Source of the DNA: Halomonas ramblicola
GTDB taxonomy: Bacteria; Pseudomonadota; Gammaproteobacteria; Pseudomonadales; Halomonadaceae
Direction of reading: 5' to 3'
Assembly (NCBI RefSeq): GCF_030409215.1
Contig: NZ_JAUFPL010000028.1
Span: forward strand, 586,406-650,405
DNA: 64,000 nt
Shown here one piece after another: positions 1-10,846 of this stretch. Made by a program: the position numbers and the translations under genes. How positions within the stretch are numbered: the first letter of the stretch is position 1; each line of letters opens with the position of its first letter. The notes under the pieces were generated by a model. The model saw only the letters and a list, made by a program, of their open reading frames with translations, did no database searches and had not been told where the DNA came from.

Positions 1-840
1 GGCCAGGGCGGGACGGCCGTCGAAGGCGTGGTCCAGGGAGAGCGGCTCGCCCTGTGCCGGCCAGCCATCGGGCTCCTCCCCCGTCGTGTCACGGCGGCGG
101 GCCCAGAGATTGAGCCGCTCCGGCTGGTTCGAGCGGTGGACGTTGTGGACGAACTCCTTGGTGCGGCTCTCCCAGCCGGTGACGCGCTTGGTGGTAGCGC
201 TCACGGTGGGCAGGATGCCGAGGCGCTGGTAGAGCGCCGGGGCGTAGGCGAGTTCGTTACGCTGGCTGTCCAGCTCCCGTCGGGTGTCGGTCTGCCAGCC
301 GATCCATTGCGCCAGCAGCGGCAAGACACTGCCGGGCGCCTGCGGCACCTCGTACAACCGCGGCAACGCCCGGATGACGCTGTAGAGCTGGTCCAGTTGC
401 GCGCCGGGCAGTTCCAGCAGGCGTCGCAGCTGGCCGCGCTCGGCGTCTTCCGCCGCCACGCGGGTCGGGTCGGGCAGCGCGATATCGTAGCGACGATAGA
501 GGGCGGGCAGGGCCTCGTACATCTGCTCGGCCAGCTGGTAGACGCCGGTGGCCATGGCCGCGACCCGGTTGCGGCGGTCCACCACATAGTCCCGCGGGGT
601 GCCGCGATAGGGAAAGAGGGTGTAGTAGTAGGTGACCTCCGCCTCCAGCCCGGTATCCCGTGCCGCGGTGAGCCCCTCACCCTCGGCGACCACCACCCCG
701 TCGTCCGGGTCGAGCGGGTGGGTCCCGGACCGGCGCACCACCCGAACCGCCGGATAGTCGGGCGCCGGCGGATAGCCCCAGGCGAGATCCACCCCATAGC
801 CGTGGGGATTCGGACGGGCGATGATGGCCTCCAGTCTCAC
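1..840 (-). CDS. Phage tail-like baseplate protein of the injection system (3' end off the window)
   Basis: Reading leftward from a GTG at 838-840, the frame stays open for 280 codons to the window edge, so the C-terminus is missing. The GTG lies one base after the stop of the upstream gpJ-like gene and has a GGGAGGG ribosome-binding site. The N-terminal ~90 residues look like a beta-sandwich with a short TYYYTLFPY strand. The segment around residues 100-180 contains MYEALPALYRRYD and LLPLLAQWIG, typical of the tail domain that usually follows gpJ-like baseplate genes in contractile tail-like clusters (TIGR02242-type, Afp12/gpI position). It probably builds the outer baseplate. No other ATG start of this frame lies nearby. 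Position in the operon and the motif support the family; the exact role is inferred. Confidence 0.7.
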   Translation of the reverse strand, partial: MRLEAIIARPNPHGYGVDLAWGYPPAPDYPAVRVVRRSGTHPLDPDDGVVVAEGEGLTAARDTGLEAEVTYYYTLFPYRGTPRDYVVDRRNRVAAMATGVYQLAEQMYEALPALYRRYDIALPDPTRVAAEDAERGQLRRLLELPGAQLDQLYSVIRALPRLYEVPQAPGSVLPLLAQWIGWQTDTRRELDSQRNELAYAPALYQRLGILPTVSATTKRVTGWESRTKEFVHNVHRSNQPERLNLWARRRDTTGEEPDGWPAQGEPLSLDHAFDGRPALA

Positions 841-841
841 C

Positions 842-2389
842 TCAGTACCCTCCCGAGACGGCGATCTTGACGCCGCCGCGATACGGCGCCTCGACAGGTG
901 CCCGGGGCAGCTCGTACTCGGCGAACTCGAGCTTGCCCAGGGTCGCCTCGCTGAGCCCATCGTGGCCGATGCGCCGGAACTCCGTGATGGTGACGAACGC
1001 CACTCCCTCGATGGCCTCGATGGCCTCGTAGAACTTGCTGAGATAGAGGGGGCGGCCGAAGTCGACGTTGTCGAAGGCGATGAGGGCCCCGGCCGCAGTC
1101 CGGATCTCGTCGTGCTTCTCGGTCTGCGAGTAGTAGCCCTGCAAGTGCACCTCGGCGGTGACGAAGACCGACACATAGTCCACGTCGTGGAACTCGATGA
1201 GGGTGGAGAGCGGCCGCTTGTCCTCGAAGTACGCCCGCAGGTTGGCCTTCAGCACATCGCTGAGGTAGCCGCCGCCCTGGGGGGCGATGAAGAGGTTGAC
1301 GGTGTTCCAGTTCCCCGCTTCGGCGCGTACCTTGCCGACGCCGGGAAAGTTCCGCGCCAGGGCCTCGTAGTCGTTGCCGGTCACCGAGCGTTTCAGCGAG
1401 CGGAACACCTCGGGGGCATGGGCCACGGCGTGATCGATGCTCTCGCGCTCGGCACCGCCGGTGGCCACGGCCTCGTTGGTCACCGTGGCCCCGACCAGCG
1501 CCAGCTCGGGGGCATCGACCAGGGTCTCGATCCGCCCGGGGCCCACATTGCCCTTGACGCCGCCCCCCACCCGATAGGTGGCGCGAAGGGTGGCGCCGGC
1601 CGGCACGATGGCGCCGAAGTCGCCATCACCGAAGATCAGGGTGGCGCGCTCGTTCTCGTCGATCCGTACCGTGAAGTCCTTCTGGTCGGCGAGGCTGAAG
1701 GCCAGGGTCTCCTGGAGCCGCCAGCCGGTATCGCGCACGCCGCCGAGCTCCACCTCCAGCGTCAGGTCGGGATTGACCCGCGCGCTCTCGCCGATGGAGC
1801 GCAGGATCAGCGGGGCGTGCCCCAGCGGGAACCGCTGATTGGGACTGCCGTCGGAGACGCCGAGCACATCGCCGTCGATCCGTCGCCCCTCCTCGACCTG
1901 GATCCTCAGCCGCTTGTCGCCGGTGTCGGGGTCGAGCGGCAGGCTGCCGGTGTCGATGGGGCGATCCTCCCCCAGGTACTCGAAGCGCACGCTGGAGCTG
2001 TCCTTCTGGCTGCGGGTGGCGAAGGCATCGCCGCGGTGAAGGGTGACCACCTCGGTGCGGTCGGCCGGGAAGCGCAGGGTCACCTCGGCGGCCGCCGGCG
2101 CGGCGGTGGCCAGCCGGTAACCGATCAAGGCGAGATGGTGAATCACACTGCGCCGTTCCCGTGCGGTACCCAGGAAGCTCTCGTTGGCGACGCGATCCTG
2201 GTAGTAGCTCAGGATGTCGCCCATGTGGGCGAACAGCTGCAGCAGCACGTTGCCGAAATCCGCCTCCGACTCGTACTCGGTCCACTCCGGCAGCTTGCGG
2301 GGTATCTGCTCGCGCATGGCGCGCAGCAGGCTGTCATAGTCCCGCGCCATGTAATCGACACCCTTCCTGCCGGCATCCTCTGTGCTCAT
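842..2389 (-). CDS. Baseplate J-like wedge protein
   Basis: 515-aa protein with the hallmark start of gpJ-like putative baseplate assembly proteins: YMARDYDSLLRAM at residues ~13-25, then ESEADFGNVLLQLFAHMGDILSYYQDRVANES at ~40-70. The middle (residues ~250-300) has FGDGDFGAIVPAGA and the GGG-KGNVGPG loop of baseplate J. Known relatives (Afp11/Pvc11, P2 gpJ) form the wedge ring that anchors the baseplate and triggers sheath contraction. ATG at 2389 follows a GGAGGAGGAG ribosome-binding site. It sits between the gp25 gene and the partial tail gene, 21 bases from the former. Confident family call. Confidence 0.9.
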   Translation of the reverse strand: MSTEDAGRKGVDYMARDYDSLLRAMREQIPRKLPEWTEYESEADFGNVLLQLFAHMGDILSYYQDRVANESFLGTARERRSVIHHLALIGYRLATAAPAAAEVTLRFPADRTEVVTLHRGDAFATRSQKDSSSVRFEYLGEDRPIDTGSLPLDPDTGDKRLRIQVEEGRRIDGDVLGVSDGSPNQRFPLGHAPLILRSIGESARVNPDLTLEVELGGVRDTGWRLQETLAFSLADQKDFTVRIDENERATLIFGDGDFGAIVPAGATLRATYRVGGGVKGNVGPGRIETLVDAPELALVGATVTNEAVATGGAERESIDHAVAHAPEVFRSLKRSVTGNDYEALARNFPGVGKVRAEAGNWNTVNLFIAPQGGGYLSDVLKANLRAYFEDKRPLSTLIEFHDVDYVSVFVTAEVHLQGYYSQTEKHDEIRTAAGALIAFDNVDFGRPLYLSKFYEAIEAIEGVAFVTITEFRRIGHDGLSEATLGKLEFAEYELPRAPVEAPYRGGVKIAVSGGY

Positions 2390-2410
2390 CTCCTCCTCCT
2401 CGCCCGTCGC

Positions 2411-2779
2411 CTACCGGAACCGCACCCGGACCGCCTGGCTCTGGCGGTCGGCCCTGCGGGTATAGGCGATCTCCACGATCACGCTCTCGCCCTCGTGGCG
2501 GATGGCGACGCCATCGACCACGATCTCCTCGGACAACCAGCGCAACAGGGCCTGGTTGACCGTGAACTCGGTGGCCGCGGCGAGCACCGCGTCGTTGGGC
2601 TCGAACACCAGGTTGAACAGGCCACAGCCGAAGTCGGGCCGATGCAGGCGCTCGCCGGGGGCCGTGAACAGCACCTGGAGAATCTTGCCGCGCAGCATCT
2701 CGTCGCCCCCACTGGCCTCGACCCGGCCGCCGGGGTCGACCGTGAAGGGAAATCCGAAGGACAGACGTCGTGTAGCCAT
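2411..2779 (-). CDS. gp25-like baseplate wedge protein
   Basis: 122-aa protein of the GPW/gp25 family. Visible features are GFPFTVDPGG near the N-terminus, LRGKILQVLFTAPGERLHRPDFGCGLFNLVFEP (residues ~29-61, the conserved core with the R-x-DFG motif), and a C-terminal beta-rich VIVEIAYTRR segment. In T4, P2 and Afp9/Pvc9 this protein bridges sheath and baseplate and contains the EPR-like initiation site for sheath assembly. The start codon is one base after the stop of the preceding gene, so the two are translationally coupled. Length is normal for the family. Confidence 0.92.
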   Translation of the reverse strand: MATRRLSFGFPFTVDPGGRVEASGGDEMLRGKILQVLFTAPGERLHRPDFGCGLFNLVFEPNDAVLAAATEFTVNQALLRWLSEEIVVDGVAIRHEGESVIVEIAYTRRADRQSQAVRVRFR

Positions 2780-2780
2780 C

Positions 2781-3161
2781 TCAGCTCACCAAGCCGGTGC
2801 CGCCATTGATCTGATCGAACGTCGCGGTGTCGCCGTCACCGAGATCCACGCCATGCCGGTGCCCGTCGGCGGGCTCGGTGTCGCCGGTGACCCGGATGTT
2901 CACCGTTCCCCGGGTGCGCACGCCATCGATCTCCAGGTGGCCGATCAGGTGTTCCACCACGCCGCGGGCGATGGCGTAGGACAGCTTGCGCCAGCCCTCG
3001 CGCGCCTTGTCCAGGGCCTCCTGGGCCGCCGCCCGCACTTCCTCCTTTTCCGCCTCGTCCACGGCCTGCTGCAAGGGCGGCGAGAGCAGCGCGTCCATCT
3101 GCAGGTAGATGGCCTGGCTCATGCCGCTGCTGGCCGTGATGTCGCCGTAATCGAGACTCAT
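2781..3161 (-). CDS. Uncharacterised 126-aa eCIS protein between spike and gp25
   Basis: I do not recognise a named family. The frame is open further upstream, but the ATG at 3161 is preferred: it lies eight bases past the spike gene stop, and the upstream extension is a low-quality W/P/R-rich translation. The protein starts SLDYGDITASSGMSQAIYLQ. It has a predicted amphipathic or coiled-coil helix (residues ~30-60, rich in E/A/K) and ends in a beta-rich domain with GTVNIRVTGDT. It occupies the slot where a PAAR tip protein is found in Afp/PVC clusters, but no PAAR repeats are visible. Likely a small structural or assembly protein of the spike/baseplate; function unknown. Confidence 0.65.
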   Translation of the reverse strand: MSLDYGDITASSGMSQAIYLQMDALLSPPLQQAVDEAEKEEVRAAAQEALDKAREGWRKLSYAIARGVVEHLIGHLEIDGVRTRGTVNIRVTGDTEPADGHRHGVDLGDGDTATFDQINGGTGLVS

Positions 3162-3168
3162 GACGCCG

Positions 3169-4017
3169 TCACTCCGTCCGGTGCTTGGTGGACAATGGAA
3201 CATCCAGGTTGAGGGGCGCGGTGGGTGGCGAGGTGGGCGCCCCCATGTTGCCCACATGGGTATGGGTGCTCAGCGCGGTGAGAAAACTCGCCACCTTGGT
3301 CAAGAACTGGGTGCCCAGCACGAACGGCTCGGTGGCGCCGTCGCTGCCGATCTGCACGCCGCCGGTCCCCAGGACCACCTTGTGGCCGTTCTTGTCCTGG
3401 ATGCTGACCCCGCCGCCTTCCATGACGACGGTATTGCCGCTGTTGGCACCGTCGGTGAGGGTCATGCCCGAGGCGGTCATGGTCACCTCGTGACCGTTGG
3501 TGCCATCGCTGATGGTGATGCCGTCCTTGTCCATCCTGATGACGTGCCGATTGCTGGCCTCGTGGAGCAGCACCAGTTCCTCGTCGTCCTTGTCCTCGAA
3601 TTGCAGGGTGTGGCCCTTCTTCGTCTTGATGATCTTGCGCGTCGGCGGGTCCTGGGCCTGACTCTGCGCGGTGCCGTCCGGGTCATTGGGCCTGGGCAGC
3701 TCGCTGTCGCCCTGGGGCTTGCTCCAGAAGGTGCCGACCCAGACGGGGAACTCCAGGTCGCCCTCCTCGAACTCCACCCAGACACCCGCGCCCCGGTCGG
3801 GAATGAATAGCTGGCCCTGCCCCGAGGCTCCACCATAGGGCACGCAGGCCAGCGCCCAGCCGGTCACCAGCTCGGCGCCGAGCAGACTGGGCACCCGCAA
3901 CCGCAGTCGGCCCAGGTGCTCGGGGTCGGCGTTGTCCTCGACGATGCCGCGGTACTTGCCGTAGAAGCGGCGCTCGAGCCTCTCCACCAGGTCGGCGACC
4001 GCACGTTCCATCTCCAT
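3169..4017 (-). CDS. Central spike protein, gpV/gp5-like
   Basis: 282 aa. An OB-fold-like N-terminal region (residues ~15-100) contains GKYRGIVEDNADPEHLGRLRL, WALACVPYGG and the acidic WVEFEEGDLEFPVWVGTFW strand typical of baseplate assembly protein V/VgrG gp5 domains. Residues ~135-230 are short glycine-punctuated beta repeats (DGITISDG, MTASGMTLTDG, VSIQDKNGHKVVLGTGGVQIGSDG), as in a gp5-type triple-stranded beta-helix needle. The C-terminus has a THTHVGNMG motif seen in many contractile-tail spikes. It forms the membrane-piercing tip on the tube. Here it is separate from the gpD-like hub, whereas Afp8 and VgrG are fused. Confidence 0.88.
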   Translation of the reverse strand: MEMERAVADLVERLERRFYGKYRGIVEDNADPEHLGRLRLRVPSLLGAELVTGWALACVPYGGASGQGQLFIPDRGAGVWVEFEEGDLEFPVWVGTFWSKPQGDSELPRPNDPDGTAQSQAQDPPTRKIIKTKKGHTLQFEDKDDEELVLLHEASNRHVIRMDKDGITISDGTNGHEVTMTASGMTLTDGANSGNTVVMEGGGVSIQDKNGHKVVLGTGGVQIGSDGATEPFVLGTQFLTKVASFLTALSTHTHVGNMGAPTSPPTAPLNLDVPLSTKHRTE

Positions 4018-4029
4018 CGATCCGGCTCC

Positions 4030-5154
4030 CTACAAGAGATCGGGTCCACCACCGCCGGCGAAGCGCTCGTCGCCGGTGGGAAAGACCGCGTTGCGCTTGG
4101 CCCTGAAGCTCTGGCTGTAGCCTTCCAGGCCGAAAACATGTCGGGTGCGTGTGACGTAGTAGTCACCACTGAAGGTCTCGCCGACCCCCTTGATGGTGAC
4201 CGGCTGCCGGGGCCTGAGCACATGGCCGTACTTGTTGGCCGCGACGACGCCCTCGGCGGTGACGAACCAGGCGCCCTCCTGGTACAGCCCCTGGCAGAGG
4301 GCGGCCATCTCCGCGCTGCCGGTGGCGGCATTCATCCCGACCCAGACCCTGCCCGGCTCCTGGCCGGCGGGCAGCAGCGCCGCCAGGTCCCTGTCGCCGA
4401 GCAGGGCCGAGTCACTGACGGTGGCCTCCTCCTCCAGCACCGTCTTGTTCAGGCGGTCCAACTGCACCGCTGCCACGTCGGCAGGGGGCAACGCGTTCAC
4501 CTCGGCGGAGAACGACGTCAGGGTGGTGTCGGCACCGAAGTGCGCCGCCAGTACCGGCTGCCGTTCGCCCTCGACCCGCGGCGGTCGGAAAAAGGCGGTC
4601 TCGCCCTCCACGAAGCATTCGTAGCCGTTCCGCAATGCCAGCCGGCGCAGGAAACGGATATCGGTCTCGCGCTGGAGGATGGTGGAGACCGCCCGGTCAT
4701 GGACCACGCGGGTATCGAGCACCGTATCGCCCAGGCGGGCGTCCAGGCCGTGGGCCGCGAACACCTCCAGGGCGATGTCGCTGTCCTTCTTGTCCGGCCA
4801 GTCCTTGATCCGCTCCTGACGGTCCATCAGCACGGTGGCGTCCATGGCCCAGACCTCCAGCACACAGTTCCCCGGTTCCGGGTCGAACCAGGGCCGCAGC
4901 TGGGTCACGTAGCCGCCGAACAGCGGCTCCGCCACCCCCTCGAACCCCGCGTTGACCGTCATGTCGTTGAACACGGCGAAGCGCTCATCGTCCAGATAGG
5001 TCCAACGACCATCCGGCTGACGGCGCATCGACAGGCGCAGGATCGCCATGGCCGCCATCTCGTCGTCCAGTTCCACTTCCAGGCTGAGCAGGTCCTGGTA
5101 CAGCCCGGGATCCTCCTCGCCGGCGACCTCGATCATCAATGTCTCCGCGGGCAT
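4030..5154 (-). CDS. gpD-like (late control D) hub protein
   Basis: 374-aa protein of the phage late control D/gp27-like hub family. Conserved features include LMIEVAGEEDPGLYQDLLSLEVELDDEMA at the N-terminus, a central LFGGYVTQLRPWFDPEPGNCVLEVWAMDATVLMDR, and RAVSTILQRETDIRFLRRLALRNGYECFVEG at ~165-195, the VgrG/gpD adaptor motif. It forms the trimeric baseplate hub joining tube and spike. It is transcribed just upstream of the spike gene, twelve bases apart, so hub and spike are encoded as two adjacent polypeptides. Length is normal for a stand-alone gpD. Confidence 0.88.
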   Translation of the reverse strand: MPAETLMIEVAGEEDPGLYQDLLSLEVELDDEMAAMAILRLSMRRQPDGRWTYLDDERFAVFNDMTVNAGFEGVAEPLFGGYVTQLRPWFDPEPGNCVLEVWAMDATVLMDRQERIKDWPDKKDSDIALEVFAAHGLDARLGDTVLDTRVVHDRAVSTILQRETDIRFLRRLALRNGYECFVEGETAFFRPPRVEGERQPVLAAHFGADTTLTSFSAEVNALPPADVAAVQLDRLNKTVLEEEATVSDSALLGDRDLAALLPAGQEPGRVWVGMNAATGSAEMAALCQGLYQEGAWFVTAEGVVAANKYGHVLRPRQPVTIKGVGETFSGDYYVTRTRHVFGLEGYSQSFRAKRNAVFPTGDERFAGGGGPDLL

Positions 5155-5171
5155 GGATGCTCGGTCCCCCT

Positions 5172-5762
5172 CTATAACGTCACGTTGCGCGGTATCGACA
5201 ATGCCTTGCCCACCCGCCCGATCGTCTGCGGCTCGGCCGAGGCGAAACCGGCATCCGCCAGGGCGGCAACCAGCCGCTCGACCTCGACTCGGCGACGATT
5301 GAAGGTGACCCTCACCGCCCGGTGGAACCGCTCGGCGTTGACCACGACCGTGGCGCCCGCCACGCTGCGCGCCTCCTCGACCAGGGAGACGCGCTCCTCC
5401 GGCACCACCCCCTCCACCCCGGGCAGGCCGTGCAACGTATGCAGTACCCGTGTCCAGGGATAGGGCATCAGCGCTTCATCGCCGGGCAGGGGGATGCGGC
5501 ACTGGGTCAGCGGCGTCTGCCCCAGCAGCTCCAGCGGCGAGGCATGATCCGGGTTGGCATCGCAGATGCGCCACCAGTGACGGCTCTGCTTGTAGAACTT
5601 GTAGGCCAGGTGGTCGAGGCGGTCCGAGGCCTCGATGCTGTGCTGCAACACGCCGGCCACCTCGGGCATGGGCCGCAGCGCCTTCGAGGCGAGCTGCCGT
5701 CCCCGGGGGTCGACGGTGACCACCTCGGGGAGTTTTCGATAGCGCGATAGCCTGCTGAACAT
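5172..5762 (-). CDS. LysM-like baseplate adaptor protein
   Basis: 196-aa protein. Residues ~40-75 read HSIEASDRLDHLAYKFYKQSRHWWRICDAN, a LysM-like or gpX-type motif found in short tail/baseplate adaptor proteins (Afp7 C-terminal region, P2 gpX). A following I-PLPG turn and a C-terminal VRVTFNRRRVEVERLVAALADAG region complete a small two-part fold. It sits between the CIS tube-adaptor gene (9 bases away) and the hub gene. It probably glues the tube initiator to the hub. The role follows from position and the LysM-like pattern; no enzymatic function is suggested. Confidence 0.75.
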   Translation of the reverse strand: MFSRLSRYRKLPEVVTVDPRGRQLASKALRPMPEVAGVLQHSIEASDRLDHLAYKFYKQSRHWWRICDANPDHASPLELLGQTPLTQCRIPLPGDEALMPYPWTRVLHTLHGLPGVEGVVPEERVSLVEEARSVAGATVVVNAERFHRAVRVTFNRRRVEVERLVAALADAGFASAEPQTIGRVGKALSIPRNVTL

Positions 5763-5770
5763 GATGGCTC

Positions 5771-6515
5771 CTAGCCCGGAATCACGATGTCGGTCACCTC
5801 GCCGAGGTTGCCGATGTTCATCAACGACAAGGCCTCCTTGGCGGCCGTCGAGTATTGGTGAAGCGCATTCGGCCCCTCGATCACGGTCAGGCTGACCGAG
5901 ACCGTCGCCCGCACCGGGCTCAACAGGGTGTTGAACTCGGTCTCGGTGACGTGGAGGCGATTGAGGTTCACCGGCAGCACCCGCGACGGCCCCCAGATGA
6001 ACAGGATCATCGGCGGCTTGCGCCCGCCCGTGAAACTGAACCCGGAGCCCGACAGCAGGTCCGCGGCGATCGACTCCAACTCGTCGCCCAGCACGCTGTC
6101 CTCCTTGGGCGTGGCCATCAGCTCCAGGGTCGCCAGGCGCGGCGCGATGCCGACCCGGCCGATGACCTCGTTGCCCTCGTTGAGATCGTCGGCGGCATCG
6201 AGGCGCAATTCGAAATCGAGGCTCTCCTCCTGCACCGTGACCTGCTGGGCTTCGCGCACTGCCAGCAGGTCCTCCTTGCCCTGGTGGAGCTCGCGCAGCG
6301 AGCGTCGACGCTGCTGGACACGCTGCTCGCGGGACGCCTCGGTCTCGCCGATGACCGGCTGCTGCACCACCGAGAACTCCTCGCCGGCATAGCTGAGGCT
6401 GCGGTTGCGGCTGAGCTGCTCGGGGTTGAACTGAAACGGCACGATCAACGGCGGTAGATTCAGGCCGTATTCGACGAAGGCCCCGCGCAGGATCTTCGGC
6501 TTGTTCGTGAAGCCA

Positions 6516-6523
<8 letters not shown>
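5771..6523 (-). CDS. CIS tube adaptor protein (Afp7/Pvc7 N-terminal type)
   Basis: 250-aa protein with the CIS-tube family signature: KILRGAFVEYGLNLPPLIVPFQFNPEQLSRNRSLSY at the N-terminus, a central VQEESLDFELRLDAADDLNEGN segment, and PPMILFIWGPSRVLPVNLNRLHVTETEFNTLLSPVRATVSVSLTVIE near the C-terminus. In Afp/PVC particles this protein forms the first ring below the tube. The usual C-terminal LysM is absent and appears as the separate next gene, so the Afp7 function looks split in two. Its start overlaps the end of the AAA+ ATPase gene by eight bases. Confidence 0.85.
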
Positions 6524-8752
<2,229 letters not shown>

Positions 8753-8756
<4 letters not shown>

Positions 8757-9592
8757 GGCGTCACCTCGAAGAAGAAGGTCGTACGCGTCAGGTGCGCGAC
8801 GTCCACCTGCAACTGATGGTAGCCGGGCATGAGGTCGGCCGGCAGCGTGGCGTCAAAGTGCCTGCCCTCGATCGCCTCGCCGTCGACGAGGCGCCGGCGC
8901 CCCAGGGCGACATGGGCCTGCCATCCCTCCAGATACCGCCCCGTGAAGGTGACGGTGGTGCCCGCCGGACCGCTGGTCGGTGCCATCCTCTCCAGTACCG
9001 GCGGCGCGAAGGGGGCCACCACCTCGGGCACGCCGATGGAGCGGACCCGCTCCGGAAGCGGCCGTTGCTGCTCGGCCGACTGATCGATCGAGACCACGGA
9101 GACCTCGTAGGCCACGCTCACGCGAAAGGGTTGACCGAAGGTGCTCCACACCTTGCTGAGCTCATCCAGGTCCAGGACGCTGGGGGTGATCTTCACCTGC
9201 TCCCGGGCATCGCGCAGGCCCGCATTCAGATGGGCATCCGGGATCACCGGAAACTGGTGGAAGACGCGCATCGCCTCGCCGAGGATGGCGTGGGCGTTGG
9301 TATGACCGGTGTCGGGGTCGTTCGACGCATAGGGGGTCATCAGATAGAAGAGGTTCAGGGTCAGCGGTGGCGGATCGAGCCGGCCCGGCGCCCCCGGGGC
9401 CACCTGCCACTCCATGTTGCGCTGGAACGGGCTTTCCTGAACCTTGTAGAGGAAGAGATTGAGGCGACGGTTGCCGTGACTCTCGTCCGGCCCCAGCAGC
9501 GTGACATCGGTCGCCGGCGTCAGCTGCATCTCGCCTTCGAGCAGCGACTTGAGCGACTCGCCGACCAGGCCAATGGCAGTGGATGCACTCAC
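8753..9592 (-). CDS. DUF4255 tail-terminator/cap protein (Pvc16-like)
   Basis: 279 aa. The N-terminal ~190 residues match the DUF4255 (Pvc16 N-terminal) pattern: AIGLVGESLKSLL, NLFLYKVQESPFQRN, PLTLNLFYLMTPYA and HAILGEAMRVFHQFPVI. Residues ~195-279 form an IPT/TIG-like beta domain (MAPTSGPAGTTVTFTGRYL). In Afp/PVC the homologue caps the distal end of the tube and fixes particle length. Translational coupling to the AAA+ gene fits a shared assembly role. Family call is firm; the IPT-like tail is a common variation. Confidence 0.9.
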
Positions 9593-9601
9593 GCAACCTC
9601 C

Positions 9602-10846
9602 TTAGCGGCCCCGCTTGGAAAAGGCCCTGCCGAGATACCGACGCTGCCAGTACCCCCGGCCCCCTGGCGGGGTCGGCGCCGGCGCGGACAGCACGGTCAC
9701 GTCCTGGTGCACCGTCTGACGGGGCGCCTCTCGTGCCGGGTGCCGGGTGGATTCCGACGCCGCGCCTTGCCTGGCGCCGTCGCCGCTTGGGGAGAGCGCC
9801 GGAAACGCCGTCGGGGCGCCGGCCGCCTCGCCCCGGCGCCTCCCCGACGCTTCCGCCGGCTTCCCCGATGCCGCGGGCCCAGCCCCTGACTCGGGCGGCG
9901 CCGCCGGCCGGCGGTGAGGAAACGCCCCCAGGGGCTGGCCACCGCTCACGGTCGGCCGCGGCGACGCGGTCGGCGGCACCGACCGGCTCGCCGGTATCGC
10001 CTGCGCCGCGGTGACGGCCATCGATGGCGGGTCTTTCTCGCGGCCGACGGGAGCCCCGCGTCGGACGGTATGGCCAGCGTCGGGGACGCCACGCTCATCG
10101 CTGAGCATCCTCGTGCCGGAGCGCCGGGAAGCCGGGGACGCGGGTTTCGTGTCCTGTGCCGAGGAAGGCATGGCGTCAGGCGCGACGCTGCGAGGCCGAG
10201 CCGGTTCGGCCGGTTCGCCCTCTGCCTCCTCGTGTGGCGACGAGCGCTCCCGCGACGGCAGGGGCACCCGTTCGACCGGGGGCTCCGGAGACGAGGGCGC
10301 CGACGCGGGTGGCGATGCCGCGGGCCCACCAGGCGGTGGGGCCGGCGCCGGAGACGGCCCGGTTTCTTCGCGGGCGCCACCGTCGGGCGGTTCACTGGCG
10401 TCGCTCGGCGCTTCGCCACGATCGTCGGCCGACCAGGCATAGGGTTCCGGAAGCGGGCTGGAGGGGCATTCGGTGGTGCCGGGGAGCTCGGCCTCGCACT
10501 CGGGCGCCGCCGGCGGGCCAGGTCTCGTCGAGGGGCGGCCTGAGGCCGGGGCCGCCCTGTCTGCCCGCGCGTCAGTCCCCTCGGGCAGATCGCGCCCGTG
10601 CGCGTGAGGATCGTCTAGGCCAGGGCGCCCGCCGTTGTCCTCCGGCGCGAACGGATAGGGAAAGGCGGGTGGCGGCGCGACGCTGCCGGCCTTGAGGCGC
10701 AGTACCTGCCCCGCACGCGGGCGGATACCGACCAGCCCGGCGACCCGCTCGGGATAGGCGAAGGGCTTGGCCGCACCGCTCAGTACGCCGAGCAGAAAGC
10801 TCCCCCGGCGGGACGCTATCGTCACCTCGTCAGCCGGCCGCCGCAT
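9602..10846 (-). CDS. Pro/Ala/Ser-rich, mostly disordered eCIS protein
   Basis: 414 aa, no family recognised beyond the ends. Residues 1-65 are ordered-looking and include FLLGVLSGAAKPFAYPERVAGLVGIRP followed by AGQVLRLKAG, resembling the second half of a LysM. Residues ~66-385 are low-complexity, dominated by P, A, G, S, E and R. The last ~25 residues are basic with aromatic residues (YWQRRYLGRAF). The ATG at 10846 has an AGAGG site seven bases upstream and overlaps the gp51-like gene end by 17 bases. It could be a tape-measure-like, tethering or cargo-loading component. It is not an obvious toxin. Third-position GC matches coding DNA and both neighbours are translationally coupled, so the gene is real. 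Confidence 0.7.
   Translation of the reverse strand: MRRPADEVTIASRRGSFLLGVLSGAAKPFAYPERVAGLVGIRPRAGQVLRLKAGSVAPPPAFPYPFAPEDNGGRPGLDDPHAHGRDLPEGTDARADRAAPASGRPSTRPGPPAAPECEAELPGTTECPSSPLPEPYAWSADDRGEAPSDASEPPDGGAREETGPSPAPAPPPGGPAASPPASAPSSPEPPVERVPLPSRERSSPHEEAEGEPAEPARPRSVAPDAMPSSAQDTKPASPASRRSGTRMLSDERGVPDAGHTVRRGAPVGREKDPPSMAVTAAQAIPASRSVPPTASPRPTVSGGQPLGAFPHRRPAAPPESGAGPAASGKPAEASGRRRGEAAGAPTAFPALSPSGDGARQGAASESTRHPAREAPRQTVHQDVTVLSAPAPTPPGGRGYWQRRYLGRAFSKRGR

Noticed and set aside
201..797. Minus-strand frame 201-797 inside the partial tail gene
   Set aside because: Translation is W/P/S/R-rich low-quality sequence; the other minus frame (1-840) gives a proper tail-protein sequence with a ribosome-binding site.
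28..2809. Long plus-strand open frames opposite the baseplate genes (28-870 and 821-2809)
   Set aside because: They run exactly antisense to the confident gp25 and gpJ-like genes, and their translations are V/G/L-rich with no family motifs, as expected for shadows in GC-rich DNA.
9602..10846. DNA repeat array in the Pro-rich gene
   Set aside because: The region is low-complexity in protein, but no regular DNA repeat unit was seen.
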